Assembly: GCA_019096065.1 (NCBI GenBank)
Contig: JAGUCH010000007.1
Span: 5,230,501-5,294,500, forward strand
Reading direction: 5' to 3'
DNA length: 64,000 nucleotides
Source: Paracyclopina nana
Lineage: Eukaryota; Arthropoda; Copepoda; Cyclopoida; Cyclopettidae
Positions 1-8,766 of the stretch are shown here, in pieces (within the stretch, counting starts at the first letter, position 1; every line of letters starts with the position of its first letter). The position numbers and the translations under genes were made by a program. The notes under the pieces are model-generated. The model searched no databases and was not told the origin of the DNA. It saw nothing but the letters and a program-made list of their open reading frames with translations.

Positions 1-496
1 GGTCTGGCCTAGCTGGGGCTCCAGACTTTTCCCTAATCATTTTTTCAATCGCAGCTCTTTCAGAAACCATAATTTTATGACTATTCCTCGCCTGTTCCAA
101 TGACTCTGGAGTTTGCTTGGCGATGAACCTCGCAAAAGGATCTCCAGGAATGCCAGTGGCCGAGGCTTCTTCAATAAAAGACTTGTGGAGGTCGGGATAC
201 GCTTTTAACGCATCTGCTAGTCGGCCTTTTCCCAGGTAATAGAATCTGTATTCGTCGCATTTAACCCAACTAAGCCTCGCCTTTAGATGTTCGAGGGTGA
301 GATATGCAAAATGGCCTTTTTGAGTGGGAGCTCCTAAGACACGATTTTTTGGGTCGAAGAGCTTGATCCCGGTGCCTAAGCCGTCATTTTTGAGGTCAGA
401 ATACCAAAGTGGGGGGTTGAAAAGATAATTGGGCTTGTCCCCATTGTTACGGGGGCCTTTAACTTTTCTGGGGTATTTGACTCTGGATTGGGCCAT
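1..496 (-). CDS. Third ORF of BEL/Pao element 1 (partial, runs off window)
   Basis: Seen: an uninterrupted minus-strand frame from the ATG at 496-494 to the window edge, at least 165 codons, starting MAQSRVKYPRKVKG. It lies about 250 bp downstream of the pol stop on the same strand, before any LTR, so it is most simply a third ORF of the same retrotransposon. The product is basic at its N-terminus, has a PLWYSDL segment near residue 30 and a YRFYYLGKGRLADALK stretch near residue 90; there is no signal peptide or membrane segment, which argues against an env-like protein. The YRFYY stretch resembles YMFAYGNQFVDILR in the N-terminal part of the third ORF of the second element (20813-23761), with a two-residue gap, so the two may be homologous. 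This is an eye alignment. No catalytic domain is visible in the part present. Confidence 0.6.
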   Translation of the reverse strand, partial: MAQSRVKYPRKVKGPRNNGDKPNYLFNPPLWYSDLKNDGLGTGIKLFDPKNRVLGAPTQKGHFAYLTLEHLKARLSWVKCDEYRFYYLGKGRLADALKAYPDLHKSFIEEASATGIPGDPFARFIAKQTPESLEQARNSHKIMVSERAAIEKMIREKSGAPARPD

Positions 497-748
497 GACT
501 CTAACGGGTTTTGTGTGTGACGGGTGGGTATCAGAATTGGACTGATGACAAGTACATGTAGTTTCAGCTATTTATACCTTACTGGGGTTGAGATCTGGAG
601 TGTGGTAGCTGAGTTCTGTAGGTGCAAATGCACTCTCGCATGTTTGTAGGTGCAGGTGTACTTATGAACTTTATCGTTTGAGCATTTTCCCCGCCTTGCG
701 AGGTTGATCGCAAGTTTTTATTCTATCATCAAGTTCAGAAGTTCGGAT

Positions 749-3700
749 TTAGTCATTTATTACATTTAGTGGTATTATTTGCCTGATTGAGTAAGTTTCA
801 AACCTTGGTGGTTTGATTTCCTCATTTTTTGTTTTAGATTGATCTCTGGCAATTGCTACTACGCATTTTCGGACGAGACCGTCTTTGTCTTTGACAATTT
901 TGTGGATTCTGCCCCATGGCCATTCCAGTCTATTTTTGTTTGTTGTCATTAGAATGCATATTTCCCCGCATTTTGGGTTTTCGCGAAAAGTTTGCCATTT
1001 TTTGTAACTTTTCAATGAGTCGAGGACTGTTTTCGTCCACTCGTGCCAAAACTCTTCCACTACGTCACGAATGTGTAGATATAGATTGGAGAAATTATTG
1101 GCCGATTTTATTTGCAGTTGGCTTTGGTCAAAGTTAATGCCACTCTTTATTAGATCGTTAATGCATAATATGCCTTCGATTTCATCTGTTTGAACGTAAT
1201 CGATTGGTCTGTTGTTAATAAGTTCTGTTATCATTTCAGCAGCTGTGAGTATGCCGTCCAAGGTGAATTCAGTGTTTTGGAGGCATGGAAGTCTTTGTTT
1301 GGCTAAGTGGACCATTTTCTCCGCCAAACCATTATTTTGGGGGCTGTACACTGGAGAGAACTCCCATTCTTCTATGCCAAGAGCTTCAGTTATGTGTTTT
1401 GTGTCGGGTATGAGTAATTTCTTTGCTGCAATGAATTGTGCGGCATTATCTGATCTTATTGTTCTAGGTGTTCTGCGTTTGCTTGCGAAGCGTTGGAGGG
1501 CTGTGATGATGTGCTCTGTGGCCATGCTTTCTGTTATTTCTAAGTGGAATGCATGTGTTTGTCTGCAAACTATGATCATCAGGTAATATTTGTGTATTGG
1601 CCGTCCAATTTTTACTTTTACTGGTCCAGCAAAATCTAGTGAGATGTTCTCAAACAGTCTTAGCTGGTTTACTTGTAGATCCGGAAGAGTAGCCATGTGT
1701 TGGCTTTGATAAGGTTTTCCTTTCGCAACATTGCATTCGAGGCAATTTTTGACGATGTCTTTAGTGAGGCGGCGTAATTGCGGGATTTGAAAGAATTTTA
1801 GCACCTCTGTCATCGTATTTTTCACTGAGCTGTGGTTTGTGTCATGAATGTCTTTTACTATAAGATATGTGAGGTGATGTCTTTTTGGCAAAAGTATGGG
1901 GCGCTTTTGATACGTTGATATGGCTTGGATGTCTTCCAGCCTTGATTCCCCGCGTATGATGCCATTGACGTCAATTTGTGCATTGAAGTTTTTGAATTCT
2001 TCCTTTAGGTGAGAATCCATTGACGAAAACGACTCTGCTTGGCACGATCTTATCAGGTAAGCGAGTGCATCACGGTTTTTCTGTATGATAGAAGGCTTTT
2101 GCTTTAGCTGAAAGTTCTGCAGAATGGAGTTTTCTTTGTTTCTTTCAAGACCTTTTTGTGTTAGTTTTTCTCGTATGGTCATGATCCAGCTGAATGCTCT
2201 CAATAGTTTTAATAGAGAATTGTACTTGTATTTCAAGTATGTATTTGTAAAGAGTACATTAGCGTCTAGTTTTTTAATGTAGTTGAACACGTTTGTTTTT
2301 TGGCTTGGCCAGGTTGGGTCTAATTTGAAAAGTGCTCGTAATTTGTCAAAAGTCATTGACGGCACGTAGTTTTTCAATTTGAGGTGGCTGAAAAGACATA
2401 TTTTTGCTATTGAGTTTCGTAGCTCTTCGGCTTCTTCCTCCGGCATGTCCTCGAATTCTTCTCCGGAATTGTACGTGTAATCCGGATTTTCGAGGTCTGG
2501 TCCTTTAAACCACAGCTCTTTTTCTTTTATGAATTCGTCAAAGTGTAAACTGCGCGTGCCTTTGTCAGCAGGATTTTTGTCTGTGGCTATGTAATGCCAT
2601 GCATTTTTGCCTGTGACTTCTCGTATTGTAGATACTCGAGTGGCAATGAATGGGATCATGCGTCTTTTTGTTCTAATGATCCAATGTAAAGCACATTTCG
2701 AGTCAAGGTAGTAATGTATGTCGCTGTCTTCTATTATGTGTTGAATTTGCGACAGATTTGATATGATTTGCGGGACGATTTGTGATGCGCAGACAGCACC
2801 CATTAGTTCGGCTTGTGGTATGGTTCTGCCAGATGCCGAAATGAGTTTCTTTTTAGCTGTTATCAAGTGAGCTTTAATACTAGTTTGACCAGCGTCCTCA
2901 TAGATATTTCTAACGTATGCAGCCACGCAATAGGCCTTTTTTAATGCGTCGCAAAACGCGTGTATTTCTCTTTTTATGAATGAGACTGTGGAGATGTATC
3001 TGGGTAATATTATTTCGCCAATGCGTTGTGCCTCGTTCACAAAGCGTTGAAAGGCCTCTAATATTGGCATAATTCTGTCATCTTTGTCTGCGTAAGACAT
3101 GAGTTTGTCGTCCCAAGTTAGGTTTAATGTGTCATTTAGACCCCAGACTTCTTGAGCAATTAGACGTCCTTTCAGGGTGAAAGGTGCCAGTAAGTCATGT
3201 GGGTCAAAGATTTGTGCCACCACGGAGACTATTTGGCGTCTAGTTATGTTTTTGAGATCTGAGTCTTTAATTGTTATTTTTAATGGCTTGAATCCTATGG
3301 TGTCATCACTGGACGTCCAATTGATGCCGAGAGCTTTCACGTCAGGTGAATTTGAATTGAGTTCAAAAGCTGGGTGCCAGTCAGCCATATCGATAGCTTT
3401 CATGAATTCTTTGTCTGAGCTGACCCATTTTTTGAACACCATTTTTGATTTTGCGTGGACGTTTTTTACGTCATCATATACTGCCAATGCTTCTTCAGTC
3501 GTGTTGCAGCTGAAGATGATATCGTCCATATAGAGGCACGAATTGAAGACATATTCAGTCATTGGATGTAATTTGCCCTCTTTGGCTATCTCTTTCATTG
3601 TGTAGAGGGCTGCGTATGGTGAGGCAACGTTGCCAAAGACCCATGAGTCAAATTGGTACGCTTGTCCTCTGTGGATTAGCCTGTGAAATCTTTTGTCTTT

Positions 3701-4903
3701 TTCATTTAGGTGAACATTTAAGAACATTTTGACAGCGTCAGCAATGTATCCTTTTAATCGCATCCGGAATCTGAGCCAAATGGCCCAAATGTCTCCTTGT
3801 AATTTTTGACCTGTGAGGACTTGAGAGTTTAAGGATCTTTTGTTTTTGCCAAATGGTCTGGCAGCGTCCATGCAGACTCTGACTTTTGTCGACGTTCTGT
3901 CTAGTTTGACTACCATGACTCTGGGGATGTAGAACCCCACCAGTTTGTCTTCGTCATCTCTTAATAGTCTTAAAGCTCCGTGTTGGACCATTTCTTCAAT
4001 GGCTTCATCCACTTGCTTCATAAGTTCAGGTCCTAATTTGTCTTCCTGTTTAATTTCGAAAGTGTAAACCTGATAATAATTGTTTGGCAGGTCGGGTGGA
4101 TCCGGATAGGATAGCCATGGCACATCCATGGCTTTGTGTCCTTTTTCGTTGGTGTGAATCGAGCTGCTTATGATATCTCTTGCTCTGAGTTCATCAGCAG
4201 TGAGTAATTCGACTGGATTTGCTAGTGTTAGGCCTTGAGTGTCATCATCGAAGAGTTTTTTCATGATCGATTTTAGCTCAGGGCATTCTTTGTCTATTAC
4301 CTCGTGTGTTAGAAGGGTGACAGGTTTTTTGCATTTGGCATTTGTGTAGGTTAGCGTATTGCCAAAGATCGTCTGTCTAACTAGTGGTGAGCCTACTTTA
4401 TTGTCGCTGACGTCACCAAGGCTTTTGTGGAGGTGTGGCACGTTGATGCCTAATAGTATTTCTACTGGCCCCTTTTTTAGCTCTGGGAATGTGATGGGTT
4501 TGAGAAAGTCGAATTTCTCTTTTAATTTGTCATAGTTTGGCAGTGCGATTAATTTATTTATGGCATCGGACGTGTAAGCTTCAATTTTATGCGATTCCGG
4601 AGAATCCGGAAGCGTTGACTTTATGTCTAGCGAGCATTTATAACTTAGCATGTCCTGTACCTGGTCATTGATTGTCGACACTTTGTAGCTGACTTTTTGG
4701 CCTTTTATTTGTAATGCCTCATATAGTGACGTGCTTATAAAGGTATTGCTTGATGCTTCGTCAAGTACCATGTTTGTTGTTACTTGTTTGTTACCATTTG
4801 ATACAATGACAGGCACCACTCTGAAGCATCTGTTCACTGTCTTTTTTGGTTCTGTAATTTGCCTTTTTATTTCGATCATTTGTAGGGCTACCTCCTCTGG
4901 CAT
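749..4903 (-). CDS. pol: BEL/Pao retrotransposon Pol (PR-RT-RH-IN), element 1
   Basis: 1384-residue polyprotein for processing, reverse transcription and integration. In order: aspartic protease-like segment with D48-E49-A50 where D-[ST]-G or DEG is usual, then FIS; reverse transcriptase with YMDD at residues 458-461 (CLYMDDIIF); RNase H (HAFCDALKKAY, later DSKCALHWI and NPADKGTRS); integrase zinc domain (HDTNH then CLEC); integrase core with D1090 (SLDFAG), D1152 (RSDNAAQF) and E1195 (GLAEKMV); and a C-terminal DUF5641-like segment around KDGLVRKCVV. This order and the pre-core linker are typical of BEL/Pao. The frame has no breaks. Its ATG at 4903-4901 shares one base with the gag stop (TAATG), so translation probably follows termination-reinitiation rather than a frameshift. 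The A at position 50 of the protease is unusual and may mean an altered or weak active site. Confidence 0.93.
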   Translation of the reverse strand: MPEEVALQMIEIKRQITEPKKTVNRCFRVVPVIVSNGNKQVTTNMVLDEASSNTFISTSLYEALQIKGQKVSYKVSTINDQVQDMLSYKCSLDIKSTLPDSPESHKIEAYTSDAINKLIALPNYDKLKEKFDFLKPITFPELKKGPVEILLGINVPHLHKSLGDVSDNKVGSPLVRQTIFGNTLTYTNAKCKKPVTLLTHEVIDKECPELKSIMKKLFDDDTQGLTLANPVELLTADELRARDIISSSIHTNEKGHKAMDVPWLSYPDPPDLPNNYYQVYTFEIKQEDKLGPELMKQVDEAIEEMVQHGALRLLRDDEDKLVGFYIPRVMVVKLDRTSTKVRVCMDAARPFGKNKRSLNSQVLTGQKLQGDIWAIWLRFRMRLKGYIADAVKMFLNVHLNEKDKRFHRLIHRGQAYQFDSWVFGNVASPYAALYTMKEIAKEGKLHPMTEYVFNSCLYMDDIIFSCNTTEEALAVYDDVKNVHAKSKMVFKKWVSSDKEFMKAIDMADWHPAFELNSNSPDVKALGINWTSSDDTIGFKPLKITIKDSDLKNITRRQIVSVVAQIFDPHDLLAPFTLKGRLIAQEVWGLNDTLNLTWDDKLMSYADKDDRIMPILEAFQRFVNEAQRIGEIILPRYISTVSFIKREIHAFCDALKKAYCVAAYVRNIYEDAGQTSIKAHLITAKKKLISASGRTIPQAELMGAVCASQIVPQIISNLSQIQHIIEDSDIHYYLDSKCALHWIIRTKRRMIPFIATRVSTIREVTGKNAWHYIATDKNPADKGTRSLHFDEFIKEKELWFKGPDLENPDYTYNSGEEFEDMPEEEAEELRNSIAKICLFSHLKLKNYVPSMTFDKLRALFKLDPTWPSQKTNVFNYIKKLDANVLFTNTYLKYKYNSLLKLLRAFSWIMTIREKLTQKGLERNKENSILQNFQLKQKPSIIQKNRDALAYLIRSCQAESFSSMDSHLKEEFKNFNAQIDVNGIIRGESRLEDIQAISTYQKRPILLPKRHHLTYLIVKDIHDTNHSSVKNTMTEVLKFFQIPQLRRLTKDIVKNCLECNVAKGKPYQSQHMATLPDLQVNQLRLFENISLDFAGPVKVKIGRPIHKYYLMIIVCRQTHAFHLEITESMATEHIITALQRFASKRRTPRTIRSDNAAQFIAAKKLLIPDTKHITEALGIEEWEFSPVYSPQNNGLAEKMVHLAKQRLPCLQNTEFTLDGILTAAEMITELINNRPIDYVQTDEIEGILCINDLIKSGINFDQSQLQIKSANNFSNLYLHIRDVVEEFWHEWTKTVLDSLKSYKKWQTFRENPKCGEICILMTTNKNRLEWPWGRIHKIVKDKDGLVRKCVVAIARDQSKTKNEEIKPPRFETYSIRQIIPLNVIND

Positions 4904-4905
4904 TA
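4901..4905 (-). promoter_or_regulatory. TAATG stop-start overlap between gag and pol
   Basis: On the minus strand gag ends GCC ACT TAA and pol starts ATG, the final A of TAA being the first base of ATG. UAAUG overlaps support termination-reinitiation in some eukaryotic retroelements (the SART1 non-LTR element is the example I recall). Here it is inferred from layout only. Confidence 0.7.
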
Positions 4906-7425
4906 AGTGGCCTCCTGAGGAGGCTGTGCTTTGTCTAAAAAAGACTGCTGTGCCTCAAGGAGTGTAGCCAATGTGGTTTCGAGTTTTTTGAATTTTTCGT
5001 CTTGTTCTTTTCTCGTTTTTCTTTGATCTCTGCGCTCGAAGTAGTTGTGCAACAGATCATGATGCGGATGGGAGCATTTTGAGCATTTTTTAGCCGTGCA
5101 CGTGGCTCTTTTATGGCGAGACACTAAGCACCTGAGGCAGATGCCGTTTTTCATGCAGTGTTCGAACCTGTCTTTGCCTGAACTTCGTATGAGCTTTTTG
5201 CAGGTAGGGAGTAAATGATTTGGCATCTCGCATAGTGTGCAAGCTTCAATGCTTTCATTTCTCACTGCGGTGGACAGGCATGGCCCGATTTCTTCTTCTT
5301 CATAATCCGTAGAGTAGTCTGAAGCCACGTCGTCGCTTTCATTCTCATCATTGTTGACGTGAAGCGTGATGACCGGAGGCTTTTTTGAGTCTTTTTTAGG
5401 TTGATCTGATTTTTGTACCGACTTTTCATAAGACGAGAGCCTGGAAGTGTTAAGTTTCCAATCCATGAACTTTAAAAACGATGCTGTGTTCTTTTCCAGG
5501 TTCTTGCTCTCGACATAGTCCTCGAATCTGTTCTCCGAGTGCTTGGCCCATTGGACCATGAAGAAGATGGAGTCGATGCCAGAAGTTGGATTACATTTTT
5601 GGCGAGAGCCCTCGTCTTGGTAATGTTTTATCAGATCCAGGACCACTGCCTTGTATTCTAACAAGCTTTCTTTTTTAGTGTGATCGAAAGGTGGCAATTT
5701 GTGGACTTTGGACAACAGGAAGCCTTGCCTGCCTTTGAGGTCTGCGTAGAGTTTATCCAGTTTCTCTATTGCATTTGCCAGGTTTGTGAGGTTCCATGGC
5801 TTGAGGTTTTTTATTTCCATGTGTGGCTCACCTTCCACGCTATCGAGGAGTATCATGAGCTTGTTTTCGGGTGAGATTGAGACATTTTTGATGACCCTGA
5901 TAAAAAACCGGTCCTTGAAGTCCTGATACTCTCCAATGTCGCCAGAGAAGCGCATTTTTGGGATATCTGTTTCTTTGGGGAGCCTGTCTTTTTTGGGGTC
6001 ATAGATTTGGCTTAATAAAAATGAGCACTTGTAAATGTCTGCCCAGTCACTGATGGAGGATTTTTCGGGCTTTAATAGCCTTGGCGAGAGTTCAGTTTTA
6101 ATTGAAATGAATTCTTCCTCTTCGTCCTCCCAATGGAATCCTTCATTGGCTGCATTGTTTTTGCCTGCGCCCTGTGACTCCGTTTTGAATTTATGGGTGA
6201 GAGGTTTGCCTGGTTTTTGATCCTTTTTTGGATCGTTCGAGTCTTTTTGTTCCTGTGGGGCTGGGGAAGGCTTGTCAAGATGACCTTGCCCTTTGTTGAA
6301 AGTCGATTCCGGAGTTTTGATTACCGGAGTTTTGACATTGAGTGACAGCTCTTTGGACTCGTTTCGAGTTTTTATTAGGGAGTCTATCTCGTTTCGGCCT
6401 GGGATTTCCCCTGGGGCCTGTGGAGAATCTTTGCCTGGCATAATCTCGATGAATTGTTCAACCATGGCGGTGGATTGGTTGATTATTCGGGTCAAGCTGC
6501 CTTTCATTGTCCCTGCCTTTCTTTTGTCTGTCAAATCGGCTAGGAGAGCTCTGCAGTTTTCAGCGTGGCTTAGGATTTTTTCCACAGCTTTGTTGAGCTC
6601 GAATGACCTTTTGTTAAACTCTTGTGGTCTTGGGTCAATGCCATAAGCGTGGATTTTGCATCGGAGTTGCGAATGCAGCATTTTGACGAAGTCAAGCTTT
6701 ATATCGCAATCTTTTTCCAGCTCATTGGACCATTTATTTCCGTATGCGAAATCGAAATCAGCCACCGTGTCAGTAGCGAGTAGTTCTTCCCTGATGGAGA
6801 GAGGTTTTTCCTTCGGTGCCTTCGGCTTGGCTCCTGTTTCTTTTGGAGGATTCTTTTCCTCTTGAGGTGGATTGGCATTGTCATCCGGATTGTCCTCTCT
6901 GAGGATCTCTTTTGACCGGCCAGTAAACTTATTTAAGGTTGCATCGCCGATGGCCGAGATATTCAGGTCCTCTGGAAGCGTTTTTTCCAGGTATGAGGAC
7001 TCCGCAAACGAGATTTCCAGTTTTTCACCGTTGTTGGCCTCCCTGCGGCGAATGTATTTCCGTAGTAAAGAATACCAGTAGCGCTTTCGCATTCTGAGCT
7101 TCTGAATTTTTTCGGATAAGTGGAAGCTGTCGATGCGTAAGTCTTCATCTGGATCGTCCATGACTTCGTCTGATTCGTATTCCACGTTCTCAGCCATGTC
7201 AATTAGGACGTCCACATTGTTCTCCATTTTGTTGATCATGTCACTGGCCTCTTTCGCTTTTGGGAGGTATTCCAGGACGTTTTCTTCCATTGTTTTTGGA
7301 TTGACTTTAGACCAAGACGCGAAAAGTGATGTGACCGTCGTGATGTCCGACTCGATGATCGCGGCTTTATTTTTCCAGTCGGACTCTTTGATCGGCTTTG
7401 ATGGGGTGCTTGTTTTAGCAGCCAT
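4903..7425 (-). CDS. gag: BEL/Pao retrotransposon Gag, element 1
   Basis: 840-residue capsid/nucleocapsid precursor. The first ~450 residues are charged and probably helical. A DUF1759-like region follows (IPKMRFSGDIGEYQDFKDRF onward), the usual BEL/Pao capsid-like domain. Near residue 729 begins an array of three knuckles: CTLCEMPNHLLPTC (CX2CX4HX4C), CLRCLVSRHKRATC (same spacing) and CSKCSHPHHDLLH, the nucleic-acid-binding part. The start at 7425 is the first ATG after a long A-tract leader and gives a full-length product. The stop overlaps the pol start. No frameshift or internal stop is present, so the copy could still be expressed. Confidence 0.9.
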   Translation of the reverse strand: MAAKTSTPSKPIKESDWKNKAAIIESDITTVTSLFASWSKVNPKTMEENVLEYLPKAKEASDMINKMENNVDVLIDMAENVEYESDEVMDDPDEDLRIDSFHLSEKIQKLRMRKRYWYSLLRKYIRRREANNGEKLEISFAESSYLEKTLPEDLNISAIGDATLNKFTGRSKEILREDNPDDNANPPQEEKNPPKETGAKPKAPKEKPLSIREELLATDTVADFDFAYGNKWSNELEKDCDIKLDFVKMLHSQLRCKIHAYGIDPRPQEFNKRSFELNKAVEKILSHAENCRALLADLTDKRKAGTMKGSLTRIINQSTAMVEQFIEIMPGKDSPQAPGEIPGRNEIDSLIKTRNESKELSLNVKTPVIKTPESTFNKGQGHLDKPSPAPQEQKDSNDPKKDQKPGKPLTHKFKTESQGAGKNNAANEGFHWEDEEEEFISIKTELSPRLLKPEKSSISDWADIYKCSFLLSQIYDPKKDRLPKETDIPKMRFSGDIGEYQDFKDRFFIRVIKNVSISPENKLMILLDSVEGEPHMEIKNLKPWNLTNLANAIEKLDKLYADLKGRQGFLLSKVHKLPPFDHTKKESLLEYKAVVLDLIKHYQDEGSRQKCNPTSGIDSIFFMVQWAKHSENRFEDYVESKNLEKNTASFLKFMDWKLNTSRLSSYEKSVQKSDQPKKDSKKPPVITLHVNNDENESDDVASDYSTDYEEEEIGPCLSTAVRNESIEACTLCEMPNHLLPTCKKLIRSSGKDRFEHCMKNGICLRCLVSRHKRATCTAKKCSKCSHPHHDLLHNYFERRDQRKTRKEQDEKFKKLETTLATLLEAQQSFLDKAQPPQEAT

Positions 7426-7822
7426 AGTTTATTTCATGTAATATGTATAACAATGTTAGAATAAAGTACAAGAGATTGGTAAATGTATGGGTTTTTTTTT
7501 TTTTTTGTGGGATTTCCTTAGGGTGGTTCCTTCGGATGTCCCGTTTTTTGTGAGTTTTTTGTGGGTCTTCGTGACCTAGAAAAGGAAAGAGGTAGAGCAA
7601 GAAAAGAAGAGAGTAAGCGGGAAGAGAGAGGTTTTTTTTTTTTTTCGATCGGTCTTATGACCGGTCTGGTTTTTTTTTTTTTTTTTTGGAAAAGGGACGA
7701 TTTCGTAGCCTTTTCTATTGCGGTTTGATCGCAAGAGGGACTTTTAGTGGCCTCTTACCTGGGGGTGAGTTCACGATTCCTCTATACTATTCCCAAAGTG
7801 CAAACGGGCTGGGTTCACCGGC
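7426..7822 (-). promoter_or_regulatory. Untranslated leader of element 1 with three long A tracts
   Basis: Between primer site and gag ATG. On the transcribed (minus) strand it contains A runs at 7492-7506, 7632-7645 and 7670-7687. No gene is visible. The unstructured A-rich leader could bind poly(A)-binding protein or aid initiation; this is inference. Confidence 0.5.
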
Positions 7823-7840
7823 TTGGAACGTTGGGCGCCA
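7823..7840 (-). other. Primer binding site of element 1
   Basis: Minus strand reads TGGCGCCCAACGTTCCAAG from 7840 down. TGG complements the CCA end of a tRNA, and TGGCGCCCAACG is a common LTR-element PBS. The second element has TGGCGACCAACGTTATCAG at the matching place, so both may use related tRNAs. It fixes one edge of the 5' LTR at 7841. Confidence 0.75.
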
Positions 7841-8066
7841 TGAAAGGAACAGTCTTCACACGAATACTGCGTCCGTGGAAAAGTGCCTTGCTACACGAGT
7901 ATAGTCTAAGTCTTGTCCTTTAGAGGGACTTAGAATCTGACGAGTGCGAAATAAATCGACAACTTGTTTTGATGGAATACAATATGGAACTGATTTTATT
8001 CAGCTAGACTACAGTGAGCGTGAGTACTGAGAAGCTTCGTCGGGGAAGGTTTGGTGAATCGGAACA
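7841..8066 (-). repeat. Putative 5' LTR of element 1
   Basis: Starts directly after the PBS; on the minus strand it ends TTTCA. The outer edge is a guess: TGTTCC at 8066 gives a TG...CA LTR of 226 bp, close to the 217 bp of the second element. AATAAA occurs on the minus strand near 7990. The partner LTR would be left of the window, so identity cannot be checked. Confidence 0.4.
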
Positions 8067-8766
8067 TTTGATCAAGCTTTTCCATTCATACCATAAATAG
8101 ACAGCTAATTTTAAGTTAGGAATTGAGAGTGATCCTGTAAGCTTAAAACAAAAAGGTAAAAAGGAGAGAAAAGCAAGCATTGGCCAATCATCTCTGCTCC
8201 TTAAAAAAAGATTTTCTAAGGTTTGATGCCTGCTTCCTCAATTTTCAGCACTTTGTGCATTTGCACATAAAGGAAAATCAATTTCCTCTTCAAGTTATTG
8301 ATTTTCAGCTCAATTCTCCTTGAAACAGTTGAAGGAAATTGAAAAGATAAACCAACTTGAGAATTGCGTTCAACTTTGGTGCTGCATGAGAGAAAGTCAA
8401 GTGCCTAATTGCCTAGGCTGTCATTGACAGCCGACTTGACATGATTCAATAGAATTGGGTGAAAAGGCCATTGACAGAGAGCCTTTTAGCCTCTCTAGTT
8501 GTGTGCTCCTTAGACGGAAAGATAAACACGAAAGTCTCATTACTTTTGTCTCATTTCAAATTCTGCTGGGTCAAATGTTGCTGAGAAAAGTAAATAGCCA
8601 ACAAGTGAGCAAATACTGAGAGGCCATGGCTTCTCATCTGGAATTTTATTGGGTCTTTAGCATCTAATATAAGCCTACACTTGAGAAAAGAAAGTCACAC
8701 AGTCTACAAAATGTTAGAAAGCCCGAGCTAGTTACTTTTAGTAGAGCAAATAGCTATTCCATGCTG
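8067..8766. other. Interval without a supported gene
   Basis: AT-rich single-copy-looking sequence between the retrotransposon and the last exon of the minus-strand gene. It may hold that gene's 3' UTR. I see no coding signal. Confidence 0.4.

Larger units (their letters stand above)
1..8066 (-). mobile_element. BEL/Pao LTR retrotransposon 1 (3' part outside window)
   Basis: Minus-strand element with putative LTR, PBS, A-tract leader, gag, pol and the beginning of a third ORF. Gag and pol are intact. The 3' end and 3' LTR are missing because the element crosses the window edge. Confidence 0.85.
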
